Shown here: piece by piece, positions 26,272-39,307 of the stretch
Position numbering within the stretch: position 1 is the stretch's first letter
Layout: every line of letters starts with the position of its first letter
Origin: Takakia lepidozioides
Lineage: Eukaryota > Streptophyta > Takakiopsida > Takakiales > Takakiaceae
Length of the DNA: 64,000 bases
Reading direction: 5' to 3'
Assembly: GCA_030704615.1 (NCBI GenBank)
Contig: CM060733.1
Coordinates: 930,001-994,000, forward strand
Notes under the pieces: generated by a model
The model's database searches: none
Told to the model about the DNA's origin: nothing
The model's input: the letters and a program-made list of their open reading frames with translations, nothing else
Translations under genes and position numbers: made by a program

Positions 26272-28499
26272 CTACTCATCCTCATCCTCATCCTCATCCT
26301 CATCGTTAGAGGAGGAGTCGTAGCTATCCGATGAGCTGGATGACTCCGCGCCCTTCGCCTGAGCACATAAACCAGGCGGTGTTCCCCTAACTCCCACAGA
26401 GCTCTCATCCAATCCCTGGCCATGACACCCCCCCCCCCCAGCCATACTAGTGCCTTGTAGTGCACTCATCCCCTCCGTCTTGGCCATGTTGGTCATGAAG
26501 GATTGCCAACCAGGCGTAGTCGTACTCTACCGGAGATGACAACCTCTCAAACGTGGTTTCCTACACATGCCACAAATTAAAGTCAGTTTCTCATGATGAT
26601 GGAGCCAGAAAGAAGACATAACAAAATACATAGAGAAGTATGACTAACAAATCGGAAGATAAAACCCCTCGATCCGCCGGGGCCTCACTTGTGTGTGGAT
26701 TCGTGCTTCTCAAGGCGGATTGTTGTTGCTTTGTGTGCCCTCTGAAACTTATCCTTGTTTGCCGCATCATTCTCTCCCGCAATGAGCGCATCCCACGATA
26801 CCTATGCACCCCCTTCCCCCACAATTAGTGAATTACACACATACGTTGCATCGAATCCACCTCATTAATGCACATGCAAGAAATGGAAGGTGAAATGATT
26901 CAAGGATTTGCCAACCTGTGAAATTTCAAAAGGTGGTTTGGGTGTGACCCCCTTTTCCATTGCCCTCCGAATTCTTTGTCTGGCACGGTATCTCTTGTTC
27001 TTCAAGTTCTGCCCCACCATCTCCATCACCCTTGTCTCACTCCAATTGCTCGGAAACCGGCGGTCTAACTCACAGGCATACTTGCGCTTCTGGCCATAAT
27101 GCTAATCGCCCCACTCGATGTGCCAAGGGAACCACGCCGCTGTGAGTTCAAAAGCTGGCCCCCTCATAGCCGCCCAAAACGCACCGCACAGGTCACCATG
27201 CTTATTGACCTCCACCGGTGGCACAACGATCTTTGTCAAGGCCACCTCCTTTATCCCCCGGGATTTCTTCTTCTTCTTCCCATCCTCTTCCTTTGCAGGC
27301 TCCTTCCCCACCTCCTTTGTTACCCCACTGCCCTCCCCCGCACGCACACCCACCCCGTCGTCTCCATGGGACTTCTTCCTCTTCTTCTTTTCCTTCCCCT
27401 TCTCCACGACTACCTCCTTCCCCTTCCCCGCTACTTCCTCTCTCTCCTTCTCCCTCTTCCTCCTCTCTCTCTCCTCGGCAGCCCTTTCATTGATGGTAAA
27501 ATGGACCTCGGGAGGTCGAGGCCTCTTCTTCTTACCTTTGGTGTTCGGGTCCTTCATCAATCCCCCAAATTCAAAAAAAGAAACAAACAAGAAAGAAATA
27601 CATGCATGCAAAGGAAATGACAAAACATGGAATGGGCAAGGTGCGACGGTTGTACCTTTGCAAGCTTGTCCGACTCGGCCCCGGTATCACCCGATGTGGT
27701 AGGAGTCCCCGCTGCCGGAAGTCCCCGCGCTATCCCCTCCTGGAGCGCCGCTGGAAGTAGGTTCCAGATGTCGACCATAGCCGGCGGCGGCGCCCCGTAG
27801 TCCAGGCCCTTCTTTGCTGACCGCTCAGGCTGAGGGGGCGGCATCGCTGATCGGCTAGGCCGCTCCAAACCGGCCCGTAGCTCCTCCTTCCCCCCCCCTG
27901 AATGTGTAGCAGGGTAGAAGCCCTCACCCGACTTCATTAATTCGAGGTGCTTCGCTATCTCGGCCTCCTCATTGGCCCTCCTCATCAACTCCTCCCTCAT
28001 GATCAACATTGGGCTAGGAACCGCCAGTTCCCGAGGCCCTTCAACCTGACCTTGGGCCTTGGGCCTTGGCAAGTGCGGCCTTCGCTACGGAGGAAGGGGT
28101 CTGTATAGGGGTGACATCCAAAAGTTGCCCGAACCGGGCCCCCGAACGGGTGATGCCCTTTCCAAGGCATGTCTCACCCGTCTTGGTGGCCGGGGGTGTG
28201 CTCAACTGAGCATCCGGCCCAGCAACAACCTCCCGAATAGGAGAGGTGGCTGAGCCGGCCCCTGGCGAATCCAAGGCGCGGACAAGAGGGATGGGGGGGG
28301 TGGCCTCAGGGGGCAGAGGAGCCCTCCGGCTGCGGCTGTTGACAGGGCCGGTTAACCATGAGACGCCAGCCCACATCACACGTGCTGGCAGAGCAAACGG
28401 GTTCTCCGCCCCTTTCTTTAGGGCAGGGGACTTCTTCTCTTTCCCCATAAGCCTGGCACCTGTCATGCACCCCCAAAAGTTGGCCTCACCAGGAAACAA
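26272..28499 (-). pseudogene. CACTA accessory gene (second ORF), multi-exon, decayed
   Basis: Transcribed towards the CACTA end at 25,300. Recognisable pieces: a Pro/Gly-rich N-terminal exon (28,499-28,050); an acidic-basic exon to 27,656 with donor AAAG|GTACAA; a Lys-rich exon from about 27,562 (KGKKKRPRPP, then KKRKKSHGDD); a conserved part at 27,101-26,910 (HYGQKRKYACELDRRFPSNW, MVGQNLKNKRYRARQRIRRA), which resembles the Transposase_24-like second protein of plant CACTA elements; a piece at about 26,700-26,810 (NKDKFQRAHK); and a C-terminal acidic tail (NDEDEDEDEDE) ending at 26,272, encoded by an ATC-CTC repeat. Defects: an in-frame TAG at 27,102-27,104 and a 7-bp tandem duplication near 28,050-28,070 that shifts frame. 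Splice sites of the last exons are guesses. Confidence 0.5.
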
Positions 28500-28545
28500 T
28501 CTCTATATTCTAGATCCAAAAAAAAAAACAAAACATGTGGGGGGC

Positions 28546-28694
28546 TGAGAGCAGCAAGTGCTGCTGCTCTCAGCTCCGCCCCACCAGAGAGGGTGCAAGA
28601 AAAATAAAAATAAAATGTGGGGGGGGGGGGGGGGGTGACTGAGCAGCAACTGCTACTCAGTCACTCCCCCCCCACCATTTTTGTTTTTGTTTGC

Positions 28695-28729
<35 letters not shown>

Positions 28730-28845
28730 GTCACTCCCCACAAAAAAACCAAAATCAGAGAGGAGAGAGAGGGGGCAGAAGAGAGGGAGACAAGACCCAC
28801 TAGGGTCATTGTCAATTAAAGACATAAACAGCCCATGACAGGGCA
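28546..28845. repeat. Hairpin motifs, G-run and (CT)n tract
   Basis: Two short palindromes, GCTGAGAGCAGCA..TGCTGCTCTCAGC (about 28,546-28,578) and GTGACTGAGCAGCA..TGCTACTCAGTCAC (about 28,636-28,665), separated by a run of 17 or more G residues. They are followed by a (CT)n run at 28,699-28,728 and purine-rich sequence. The second hairpin with its C-run and CT-rich tail recurs at 55,013-55,170, so this is the edge or part of a repeat family, perhaps an element terminus. Confidence 0.6.
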
Positions 28846-29856
28846 CCATCTAACACTTCTTGTCTTGTCATAGCATACCACGTGACGACACCCATTCAGT
28901 CATGATAAAACAGGGTGGAAGGGCGGGGTTTATTCATGTTCAAATTCCTGACTGTACCCAAGTGACCCTCTTGCACAATACAAGTCAGATTGTAGCCTCA
29001 GATTATATCATCCATAATTATCCACAAGATATGCATCATGCAAGATATCATGGCATATAAGAATTACTTGCCACATTATAGATCCAAGATATGTATACAC
29101 ATGTACCTTGAAGTGACCCAAGACATGCACCATGCAAGGTTCCATGGTTAGGCCCAGCCCTACTACAGATTCAGGGTATGTACATACAAGCACCTTAAAG
29201 GACCAGCCTGCAATTTACCAGATTTCAAACATGCAACCAAGTAAACTTCTTGGGCATGACAAAACATATTGCAGCTTTGCTCTTTGCCATTTGTAAGTAC
29301 CCCAAGATGTGCATCATGCAAGGCTCCTTGGGTAGGTAAGAATAGTCTGTCCTACTACAGATCCATGATATGTTCATACAAGTACCTTGAATAGCCTGCA
29401 ATTAATTACATTTCAGGCATATAACCAAGTAAACTTCTTGGGCATGACAAACCATATTGCAGCTTCACACTTGACCAATTGTAAGTACCCCAAGACATGC
29501 ATCGTGCAAGGCCTCTTGGGTAGGTAAGAACATCCTGCCATTGTACATGTCATTCAAGACATGTGTACACAAGCATCTTGATGGACCAGCCTGCAGTTTT
29601 ACAGACTCCAAACATGCAACCAAGTGACCCACTTGGGCACGACAAGACAGACTGCAACTTCATTCTATACCATGTACAGTTGCCCCAAGATATGCATCAT
29701 GTAAGGCATTTTGGCATGGAAGAAAGGCCTGCTATGTTACAGCTTTAAGATATGGACACACATACTCTTTGAGTGCCTGAGACCAAGCCCACTTGGCCAA
29801 AATAATAAATCATACATTGCAGGAGGCTGGTCTGATGGCAAAATAAGGCAAATAAA
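28846..29856 (+). repeat. Tandem repeat array, unit about 190 bp
   Basis: Units start with AAGACATGCATCATGCAAGG-like words at about 29,128, 29,303, 29,491 and 29,686, each followed by a GACCAGCCTGCA word and a CTTGGGCATGACAA word. The preceding sequence (28,792-28,850, GACCCACTAGGGTCATTGTC) is repeated almost exactly at 44,006-44,070, and related units lie at 41,860-42,280 and 44,270-44,620. The array is therefore the first part of the tandem array that resumes at about 40,771, cut by the insertion at 29,857. No coding capacity. Confidence 0.7.
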
Positions 29857-29899
29857 CACTAGCAAAGGTTCAGTAGAGCTTACGCCAGAATTGACAGTC

Positions 29900-32375
29900 G
29901 CTTGTTTTCAATAATACATAAAAAGCAAGCGACTGCCATAATATGGCGGTCGCTTTATTTTTAAAATATATTAAAAAAACCAGCGAGCACCATAATCGCT
30001 GCATTTTCAGAAATTAAAATTATACAAGCGACCGCCAGTAATGGCCGTCGCTCTATTTTTAAAAAACAAAAACAAAAGCGACCACCAATAATATCGGTCG
30101 CTCTATTTAAAAAAATAAAAAATAAATGCGACCGACATTACTAGAGGTCGCTGCATTTTCCGAAATTAAAAATGTTTTTAATATTTTTAATATTTTTAAT
30201 ATGTTTACTTTTTTATTCTTTTTAAAACAAAACGACCGCCATATTATGGCAGTCGCTGTTTTGTTTTTGTTTTTGTTTTTGTTTTTGTTTCGAATTAAAG
30301 CGACCACCATAATATGGCGGTCGCTTTATTTTTATAATATTTTTAATATTTTTAATATCAGAAAATGCAGCGACCGCCAGTAATGTCGGTCGTATTTATT
30401 TTTTATTTTCTTAAATAGAGCGACCGCCATTATTGGCAGTCGCTTTTGTTTTTGTTTTTTTTTAAATAGAGCGACGGCCATTACTGGCGGTCGCTTGTAT
30501 AATTTTAATTTCTGAAAATGCAACAACCGCCAGTAATGACGATCGATTTTGTTTTTTATTTTCTTAAATAGAGCGAGCGCTATTATTGGTGGTCATTTAA
30601 AAACTAATAATAGACCGACTGCAATTATTGGCGGTCGCTTGAATATTTTTTAATTTCTGAAAATACAGCGACCACCAGTAATGGCAGTCACATTTTTATT
30701 AAAAAAAAATAAAAAAATATCGACCGCCATTATTTGGGTCACTTTTGTTTTTTTTATTTTTAAATAGAGCGACGGCCATTACTGGCGGTCGCTTGTATAT
30801 TTTTAATTTCTGAAAATGCTGCGACCGCCAGTTATTGCAGTCGTTTTTTTTTTTCATTTTTTAAAATAGAGCGACTGCCATTACTGGTGGTCGCTTGTAT
30901 ATTTTTAATTTCTGAAAATGTTGCGACTGCCAGTAATGGCGGTCGTTTTTATTTTTTTGGTATTTTTAATAGAGCGACCATCGTTACTGGTGGTCGTTTT
31001 TATTGTTTAATTTTTTAAATAGAGTAACCGCCAGTAATGGCAGTCGCTTTTTGGTTGTTTTTTTTAAATGTAGCGACCGCTATGGTGGCGGTCGCTTCTA
31101 GAAGGTGTGCCTTACGCGTGGACCAAAGAATGAGAGGGGGGGGGGGGGGAAGGAGGCTCATTCTCCCCTCACTTCCTCTCCACACAAATTATGTGCGACC
31201 GCCATTATTGGCGGTCGCTTTCGTTTTTTATTTATTTATAAATAGAGCGACGGCCATTACTGGCGGTTGCTTGTATATTTTTAATTTCTGAAAATGCTTC
31301 GACCACCAGTTATGGCGGTCGCTTTTATTTTTTATTTTTTTAAATAGAGCGACCGCCATTACTGGTGGTTGCTTGTATATTTTTAATTTCTGAAAATCTT
31401 GCGACTGCCAATAATGGCGGTCACTTTTATTGTTTAATTTTTTAAATAAAGCGACTGCCAGTAATGGCGGTCGCTTTTTTGTTGTTTTTTTTAAATGTAG
31501 CGACCGTGATGGTGGTGGTCGCTTCTAGAAGGGGTGCCTTACGGGTGGACTGAGGAATGAGAGGGGGGGCAGATAAGCCAAGGGAGGCTCATTCTCCCCT
31601 CACTTCCTCTCCACACAAATTATGTGCGACCGCCATTATTGGCGGTCGTTTTTATTTTTTATTTATTTTTAAATAGAACGACGGCCATTACTGGCGGTCG
31701 CTTGTATACTTTTAATTTCTGAAAATGTTGCGACTGCCAGTTATGGCGGTTGCTTTTATTTTTCATTTTTTAAAATAGAGCGACCGCCATTACTGGTGGT
31801 CGCTTAAATATTTTTAATTTTCTGAAAATATTGCTCTTGCCTGTAATGGCGGTAGTTTTTTTTATTTTTTATTTTTTTAATAGAGCGACCGTCATTACTG
31901 GCGGTCGCTTTTTTGTTGTTTTTTTTAAATGTAGCGACTGCCATGGTGGCGGTCGCTTTTAGAAGGTGTGTCTTACGCGTGGACCGAGGAATGAGAGGTG
32001 TGGGGCAAATAAGCCAAGGGAGGCTCATTCTCCTCTCACTTCCTATCCACATAAGTTATGTGCGACCGCCAGTTATGGCAGTCGATTTCATTTTTTTAAA
32101 CCGCCATTACAAGTGGTCGCTTGTATATTTTGAATTTCTGAAAATGTTGCGATTGTCATTAACGGCGATCGCTTTTATTGTTTAATTTTTTAAATAGAAC
32201 GACCGTCATTACTGGCAGTCGCATTTTTGTTGTTTTTTTTTAAATGTAGCAACCGCCATGGTGGTGGTCGCTTCTATAAGGTGTGCCTTACGCGTGGACC
32301 GATGAATGTGGGGGGGGCAGATATGTCGAGGGAGGCTCATTCTCCCCTCACTTCCTCTCCACACAACTTATGTGT
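29900..32375. repeat. Left palindrome array (GCGACCGCCA / TGGCGGTCGC)
   Basis: About 40 copies, by eye, of a 22-26 bp palindrome with arms GCGACCGCCA and TGGCGGTCGC around an AT-rich centre (TTAT, TTACT and similar). They are spaced about every 50 bp by AT-rich linkers such as TTTTTAATTTCTGAAAATG. From 31,072 a higher-order unit of about 430 bp appears four times (31,072; 31,497; 31,932; 32,247), each containing a non-palindromic block with ACGCGTGGACC or a variant and CTCATTCTCC followed by CACTTCCT. The frequent C/T and G/A differences between copies look like deamination. Confidence 0.9.
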
Positions 32376-32715
32376 GCGTGACATGTAACTATTTCACGAC
32401 AAGCAGTCACGTGGAGAAAGAGGCCATTGGCTGGGGGGGATTTTTTTGCCGCAATTTCCGTGAAGTCGTTGCAGAATGCTCCTATAGCCCCTCCTCTGGC
32501 TTCTAGGAACATTTCATTCTATAAAATTAGCTTTTAATAACTATTATGACACTTATTTAGACTCGTTTCGTGTTAAGGGTTTAGAGTCAATTGTAATTTT
32601 TCGATCGAGATCGCAGTTCCTTAATTCTTAGCCATTTCCACGTTTGCTTCAGTAGTGTTTAACTTTCCGTTACTTATTAGTAAACGTCGTTTAGGGTTGC
32701 TCTGATTGTTACAAA

Positions 32716-33600
32716 ATGGCAGAGGCCGGCCAGGACGATGAGCGTCATGGAAGAGATGACCCTTATGAACATGGACTGCCCCCTAAGAAAATCAAATGAT
32801 CAAGGCATGACTTGAATTGGGAAGTATATGATGACCCTAGCATACTAGCAGAAGAGGGGTGGGAGGATTTTCCGGAAGAGTTCAGGTGGTCGAGCACGAG
32901 ATGCAAAAAATTCGTGAAATGGTGTCACATCAATCAATTATGGCCTAGACCTAGGTATGCGGTGCAAACCAGAAACAATTGCGCAGACTTCAGGTCTTGC
33001 ATGAATTTGCATTTCCAGCATAGGGCGACTGAGGTGCATTGCACGTTGTGGGATGAACCACTCTTAAAGGGCTAAATCTCGTACACCTTAGCAGCCATAT
33101 TGTACGTGGAGGTGATACTGTTGCGTCCAGTGAATTGGCAAACTGCTAGTAGGCGGAACGCAATGATGCAATACCATTTCGTCGATATCCCTAACACGAT
33201 TGGAACACCCCCGGCTACGATACTGGGCGTACGCAAGGCCCCGGTACTCCAGGCTATGATACTAGGCGTGTCTGAGGCACCAGTGCAACAAGTATCTAGA
33301 ACGTTAGAGGATGAACTGGTGGAAACAAAACAGCGAGTCTGAACCCTGCAAGACCTTATGGAATGACAGACTGCGCATAGTCGAGTTGGAGGTACATTGC
33401 AAAACACGCCTTGAAACAATGAAGGCACTGTTCACAATGACGTTCGAACGAACGACGTGGACATATCCGCGGAGTTTACAATGCCAGATCGCAGTATTGA
33501 CCGTATCATTGTCGGAATTACGAACGTCTTTTGACCCTCGTCACGTCGTGAGATTCTGCAAGAAAGTCAACTTTCGTCGCAAAGTAAGCGGATGATGGTC
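32716..33600 (+). pseudogene. Decayed ORF of unknown type inside the palindrome element
   Basis: From the ATG at 32,716 one reading frame continues for almost 300 codons without a frameshift but is cut by stops at 32,797 (TGA), 33,073 (TAA), 33,340, 33,373, 33,409 and 33,531 (TGA). The product starts acidic (DDERHGRDDP), then has a Trp-rich part (WSSTRCKKFVKWCHINQLWP) and a helical charged part. It probably pairs with the zinc-knuckle fragment at 39,011-39,307, which would make it a gag-like protein split by satellite expansion. I do not recognise the N-terminal domain. Confidence 0.45.
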
Positions 33601-33665
33601 GGAATTGATCACATGTCATTGGGCCCCTCATTGACCACATGTCATTGGGCCCCTCATTGACCACG
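33601..33665 (+). repeat. Short direct duplication
   Basis: A 29-bp unit (CACATGTCATTGGGCCCCTC followed by ATTGAC) occurs twice in direct succession. Confidence 0.9.
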
Positions 33666-34099
33666 AGATCACGGTCCCAGGCTCTCCGTATTGGCAATGC
33701 AAATCATAGCACAACAGCACATCTCTTGTCCCTAGACAGTGACGACGAGGATTCGAATGAGTAGCAACGTAGTACATAGACAATGTGGATTTTTGTTGTA
33801 CCTTGAATTTTTGGAACACACTGATAGCACTCCGCAAATTTTGTATATACACCAATTTTGTTAATACACATGTGCGGTACCTACAAATTTCAATTGCATG
33901 AACAACGTAACGGGTTTTATTCCGGTTTTGCACTCATGTGATGTGGAAGAAGTGGTTCACCCTCAAATTTACAATGGTGTAATATTTGGTCATGACGTGT
34001 ATGTGGATATCTGCAATGAACTCCTTAAGATGGGCAACAAGAAAAATGGATGTTAACCAATAAGAACACTCGTCGTCCTGACAAATTTTGCCTAGTCTC

Positions 34100-37000
34100 C
34101 TATTTCAAAATCATGTCGAATATTCGATCTACATATGAAGAACATACCCACAAAGTTAACGAAGCACAATATAATTTTGATTGATCTCATATTACTCTGG
34201 GACCTGTCAGATGGTACATTGGACATACTGACCAAGTCTCGAAGCGAACGAAATCATTTGGATAGGCAACCATCCGTTGGCCCATTGGACGAATTTCGTT
34301 TCATCTCACATTACTCTAGGACCTCTTAGATGGTACATTGAGCACACTGGCAAATCTGAAAACTAACCAAAATCGTTCGGATGGGCAACCATCCATTCAG
34401 CCATCGAATGAATTTTGGATTGATCTCATATTAGTCCAGGACCTGTGAGAAGGTGTACCAAACATACTGGCAAAGTTTAAAAATAAACAAAAATGATTTG
34501 GATGGGCAACCATCCGTTCAACCGTTGGATGAATTCCGTTTGATGTGCTATTACTCTTAGACCTGTTGGACGACGTTTCGGGTGCACATGATTTTTTTTT
34601 CATTCCATTTTTTAGTCATATGTCTAATGACGGCATATGCAACGTGCGTGCAAATTTTTATAGCGAACAAAAGTCATTATGATCCAAAATCATAGTTTCT
34701 TCCCTAATTTGCACTCCGAACTTGATTTCTCTTCTACTTCATACACTCTTCATAGAGAGTTCTGCAACAGTGAGCAAAGTGAACACTTAAAAAAAAAAAT
34801 CATTTTTGTTTGATCCAAAATTTTATAGGGATGTAGCGATGGGAAGGTAGAAGCCAGAAAACAAGATTGAGCAAAAAATAAAATCGTTACGTAACAGAAA
34901 ACCCCAATCAAAGACAATGTAAACCTATTTATTTGCTTGAAATTCATTTAAACTCAATTTAATTGAAGATTGGTGGAAGAGCGAGGGCGCGGTTGGGGAG
35001 GCAAATGTTTGTTTCTTCTATTGGTTCTCCGCATATGCGTTACACACATATTCAAGCACATGCGGGCAAAAGATATACCTCAACATTGTCCGTTCAATGG
35101 GTGCATTGGTCTTTCACCCATGACATGATTTTTTTTTCGCAATGAACAAAATTGAATGACACATGAATGCCTCATTGGCCTATTGAATGAATTTTGATTG
35201 ATTTCATATTACTCTGGGACCTGTCAGATGGTACATTGGACAAACTGGCCAAGTCTCGAAGCAAACGAAAATCATTTGGATGTGCAACAATCTGTTGGCC
35301 CATTTGACGAATTTCATTTCATCTCATATTACTCTTGGACCTTTTACATGGTACATTGAGTACACTGGCAAAGTCTGAAAACGAACCAAAATTGTTCGGA
35401 TGGGCAACCATCCGTTCAGCCATCGAATGAATTTTGATTGATCTCATATTAGTGAGAGGGTGTACCGATCGTCTGACAAAGTTTGAAAGCAAACAAAAAT
35501 AATTTGGATGGGCAACCATCCGTTCAACTGTTGGATGAATTCCGTTTGATGTGCTATTACTTTGAGACCTGTTGGACGGCGTTTCGGGTGCACATGATTT
35601 TTTTTTTCATTCCGTTTTTTTAATCATGTGTCTAATGACGGCATATGCAACGTGCGTGCCAAATTTCATAGCGAACAAAAGTCATTAGGACCCAAAACCA
35701 CAGTTTCTTCCCTAATTTGCACTCCAAACTTGATTTTTCTTCTACTTCATACACTTTTCATAGAGAGTTCTGCAATAGCGAGCGAAGTGAACACTTTTAA
35801 AATTTTTCATTTTTGTTTGGTCCAAATTTTTGTAGGGATGTAGCGGTGGTAGGGTTGAAGCCGGAGAACAACATTGAGCAAAAAATAAAACCGTTACGTA
35901 GCAGAAAACCCCAATCAAAGACAATGTAAACCTATTTATTTGTTTGAAATTCATTTAAACATAATTTAATTAAAAATTGGTGGAAGGACGAAGGCGTGGT
36001 TGGGGAGACAAATGTTTGTTGTTTCTCTTGTTTCTCCGCACATATGTTGCATACATATTCAAGCATATGCGGGCAAAAGATGGGCATCAACCTCATCCGT
36101 TCAATGGGTGTGTTGGTCGTTCAACCATGACAGGAATTTTTTTTCGCAAGGAATAAAATTGGATAACATGTGAACGCCTCATTGGTCTGTTGAACAAATT
36201 TAGATTGATTTCATATTACTCTGGGACCTGTTAGATGGTACATTGAACATACTAGCCAAGTCTTGAAGCGAACAAAAATCATCTGGATATGCAACCATCC
36301 GTTGGTCCATTGGACGAATTTCGTTTCATCTTATATTACTCTGGGACCTCTTAGATAGTACATTGAGCACATTGGCAAAGTCTGAAAGCGAACCAAAATC
36401 GTTCGGATGGACAATCATCCGTTCAGCCATTGAATGAATTTTGATTGATCTCATATTTGTGAGGTGTACCGAACATATTGACAAAATTTGAAAGCAAACA
36501 AAATTGATTTGGATGGGCAACCATCCGTTCAACCGTTGGATGAATTTCGTTTGATGTGCTATTACTCTTAGACCTGTTGGACGGCGTTTTGGGTGCACAT
36601 GATTTTTTTTTTCATTCCATTTTTTAGCCATATGTCTAATGACGGCATATGCAACGTGCATGCAAATTTTCATAGTGAACAAAAGTCATTATGACCCAAA
36701 ATCACAGTTTCTTCCCTAATTTGCACTCCGAACTTGATTTCTCTTCTATTTCATACACTCTTCATAGAGAGTTCTGCAATAGTGAGCGAAGTGAACATCT
36801 TTTTTTTTTAAATCATTTTTGTTTGGTCCAAAATTTTGTAGGGATGTAGCGGTGGGAAGGTAGAAGCCATAGAACAAGATTGAGCAAAAAACAAAATCGT
36901 TACGTAGCAGAAACCCCCAATCAAAGACAATGTAAACCTTTTTATTTGCTTGAAATTCATTTAAACTCATTGCAAATTGGTGGAAGGGCGAGAGCGTGGT

Positions 37001-39000
37001 TGGGGAGACAAATGTTTGTTGCTTCTCTTGTTTCTCCGCACATGTGTTGCACACATATTCAAGCATATGCGGGCAAAAGATGGGCTTCAACCTCATCCGT
37101 TCAATGGGTGCATTACTCGTTCACCCACAACATGATTTCTTTATCGCAATGAACAAAATTGAATGACACGTGAATGCCTCATTGGCCCATTGAACGAATT
37201 TCGATTGATCTCGTATTACTCTGGGACCTGTCAGATGGTACATTGGACATACTGACCAAGTCTCGAAGCGAACGAAATCATTTGGATAGGCAACCATCCG
37301 TTGGCCCATTGGACGAATTTCGTTTCATCTCACATTACTTTGGGATCTCTTAGATGGTACATTGAGCACACTGGCAAATCTGAAAACTAACCAAAATTGT
37401 TCGGATGGGCACCCATCCATTCAGCCATCGAATGAATTTTGGATTGATCTCATATTAGTCCAGGACCTGTGAGAAGGTGTACCAAACGTACTGGCAAAGT
37501 TTGAAAGCAAACAAAAATGATTTGGATTGACAACCATCCATTCAACCGTTGGATGAATTTCGTTTGATGTGCTATTACTCTTAGACCTGTTGGACGGCGT
37601 TTTGGTGCACATGATTTTTTTTTCATTCCGTTTTTTTAGCCATATGCCTAATGACGGCATATGCAACGTGCGTGCCAAATTTCATAGCGAACAAAAGTCA
37701 TTAGGACCCAAAACCACATATTTGCACTCCAAACTTGATTTGATTCCTACTTTATGCACTCTTCATAGAGAATTCAGCAATAGAGAGCGAAGAGGACACT
37801 TTTAGAAATTTTCATTTTTGTTTGGTCCAAAGTTTTGCAGGGATGTAGCGGTTGGAGGATTGAGACCAGAGAACAAGATTGAGCCAAAAATAAAACGTTA
37901 CGTAGCAGGAAACCCAATCAAAGACAGTGTAAACCTATTTATTTGCTTGAAATTCATTTAACTCAATTTAATTGCAAATTGGTGGAAGGGCGAGGGCGTG
38001 GTTGGGGAGACAAATGTTTGTTGCTTCTCTTGTTTCTCCGCACATGTGTTACACACATATTCAAGCATATGCGAGCAAAAGATGGGCCTCAACCTCATCC
38101 GTCCAATGGGTGCATTACCCATTCACCCACGACATGATTTCTTTATCGCAATGAACCAAATTGAATGACACGTGAACGCCTCATTGGCCCATTGAACAAA
38201 TTTCGATTGATCTCATATTACTTTGGGACCTGTCAGATGGTACATTGGATATACTGGCCAAGTTTCGAAACGAACGAAAATCATTTGGGTGGGCAACCCT
38301 CCGTTGGCCCATTGGATGAATTTTGTTTCATCTCATATTACTCTAGGACCTCTTAGATGGTACATTGAATACACTTGCAAAGTCTGAAAAGCGAACCAAA
38401 ATCATTTGGATAGGCAACCATCTGTTCAGCCATCGAATGAATTTCGTTCCATCTCATATTAATCCGGGACCTGATACATGGTATGTTGAACACAGTAACA
38501 AAGTTTGAAAACAAACAAAAATGATTTGGATGGTCAACCATTTGACCGCTATTCTTTTTCGCAATGAGCAAAACTTTTATGATAGGTGAACGCGCCGTTG
38601 GCCCATTGAACGAATTTCGTTTCATCTTATATTACTCAGGGACCTATGAGACGGTATACTGAAGACGTTGTGGAAGTTTCGAAGCGAACAAAAATCATTT
38701 GGATGGGCATCCATCCGTTGGCCCATCAAACAAATTTCGTTTCATCTCATATTACACTAGGACCCGTCTTATGGTATGTTGAACATACTGACAAAGTTTG
38801 AAAGCAAACCAAACTCATCTGGATGGGCAACCGTCTGTTGGGCCATTGAACGAATTTCGATTGATGTCATACTCCTACGGAACATGTGAGACGGCGTACC
38901 GAACATACCGGCAAAGTTTGAAAGGAAACAAATATCATTCAGATGGTCAACCATCCGTTGTCCAATCGAATGAATTTCGTTTCATCTCGTATGACTCCTG
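34100..39000 (+). repeat. Higher-order satellite array (about 1.0-kb units of about 100-bp subrepeats)
   Basis: Subrepeats share GATGGGCAACCATCCGTT, GAATTTCGTTTCATCTCA and TTACTCTGGGACCT with TGGTACATTG. They are grouped in units of about 1,010 bp that each also contain a unique block (CGGCATATGCAACGTGCGTG, then TTCATAGAGA) at about 34,640, 35,640, 36,645 and 37,660. The array degenerates after 38,160. Short ORFs inside merely reflect the repeat. The unique block also appears at 58,490-59,060. Confidence 0.85.
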
Positions 39001-39010
39001 GACCTATTAG

Positions 39011-39307
39011 GATAAGCCACACGGTGGCAATGGCAATTGGAGATCGAAGGGAGGGCCTTCGCACGCCAGGGCGACACCCCGTGCTACGAAAGGAGAAATA
39101 GGTGCAACAGCACACGGCTGGCAGAAGGCGACCTTTGATGGGGTGTACTTTAATTGCGGGGAGACTAGGCACATGGCCAAAAAGTGCCCGAAACCCCGAC
39201 AGTTGAACATGACAACGGCGACCACGGAGCTTTCCGAAGACTCCATCAACCGCTTGGTGGAGGCAGTGGTCGCCAAGACTTTGCAAGGTAGACGACTACA
39301 CGTGTGA
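39011..39307 (+). pseudogene. Gag-like zinc-knuckle fragment
   Basis: The open frame from 39,011 to the stop at 39,305-39,307 encodes a Gly/Arg/Lys-rich segment and then FNCGETRHMAKKCPKP, a retroviral-type CCHC knuckle whose first Cys is replaced by Tyr. The C-terminal part (SEDSINRLVEAVVAKTLQ) is helical. It is probably the C-terminal half of a gag protein whose N-terminal half lies at 32,716-33,600, now separated by the satellite. No protease or reverse transcriptase follows. Confidence 0.55.

Noticed and set aside
27099-27702. Long plus-strand open frames opposite the CACTA accessory gene
   Set aside because: Shadows of the Lys/Glu-rich minus-strand exon; they read as Pro/Leu/Ser-rich low complexity.
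34135-38954. Numerous short ORFs in the satellite
   Set aside because: They repeat with the satellite unit and have no independent coding signature.
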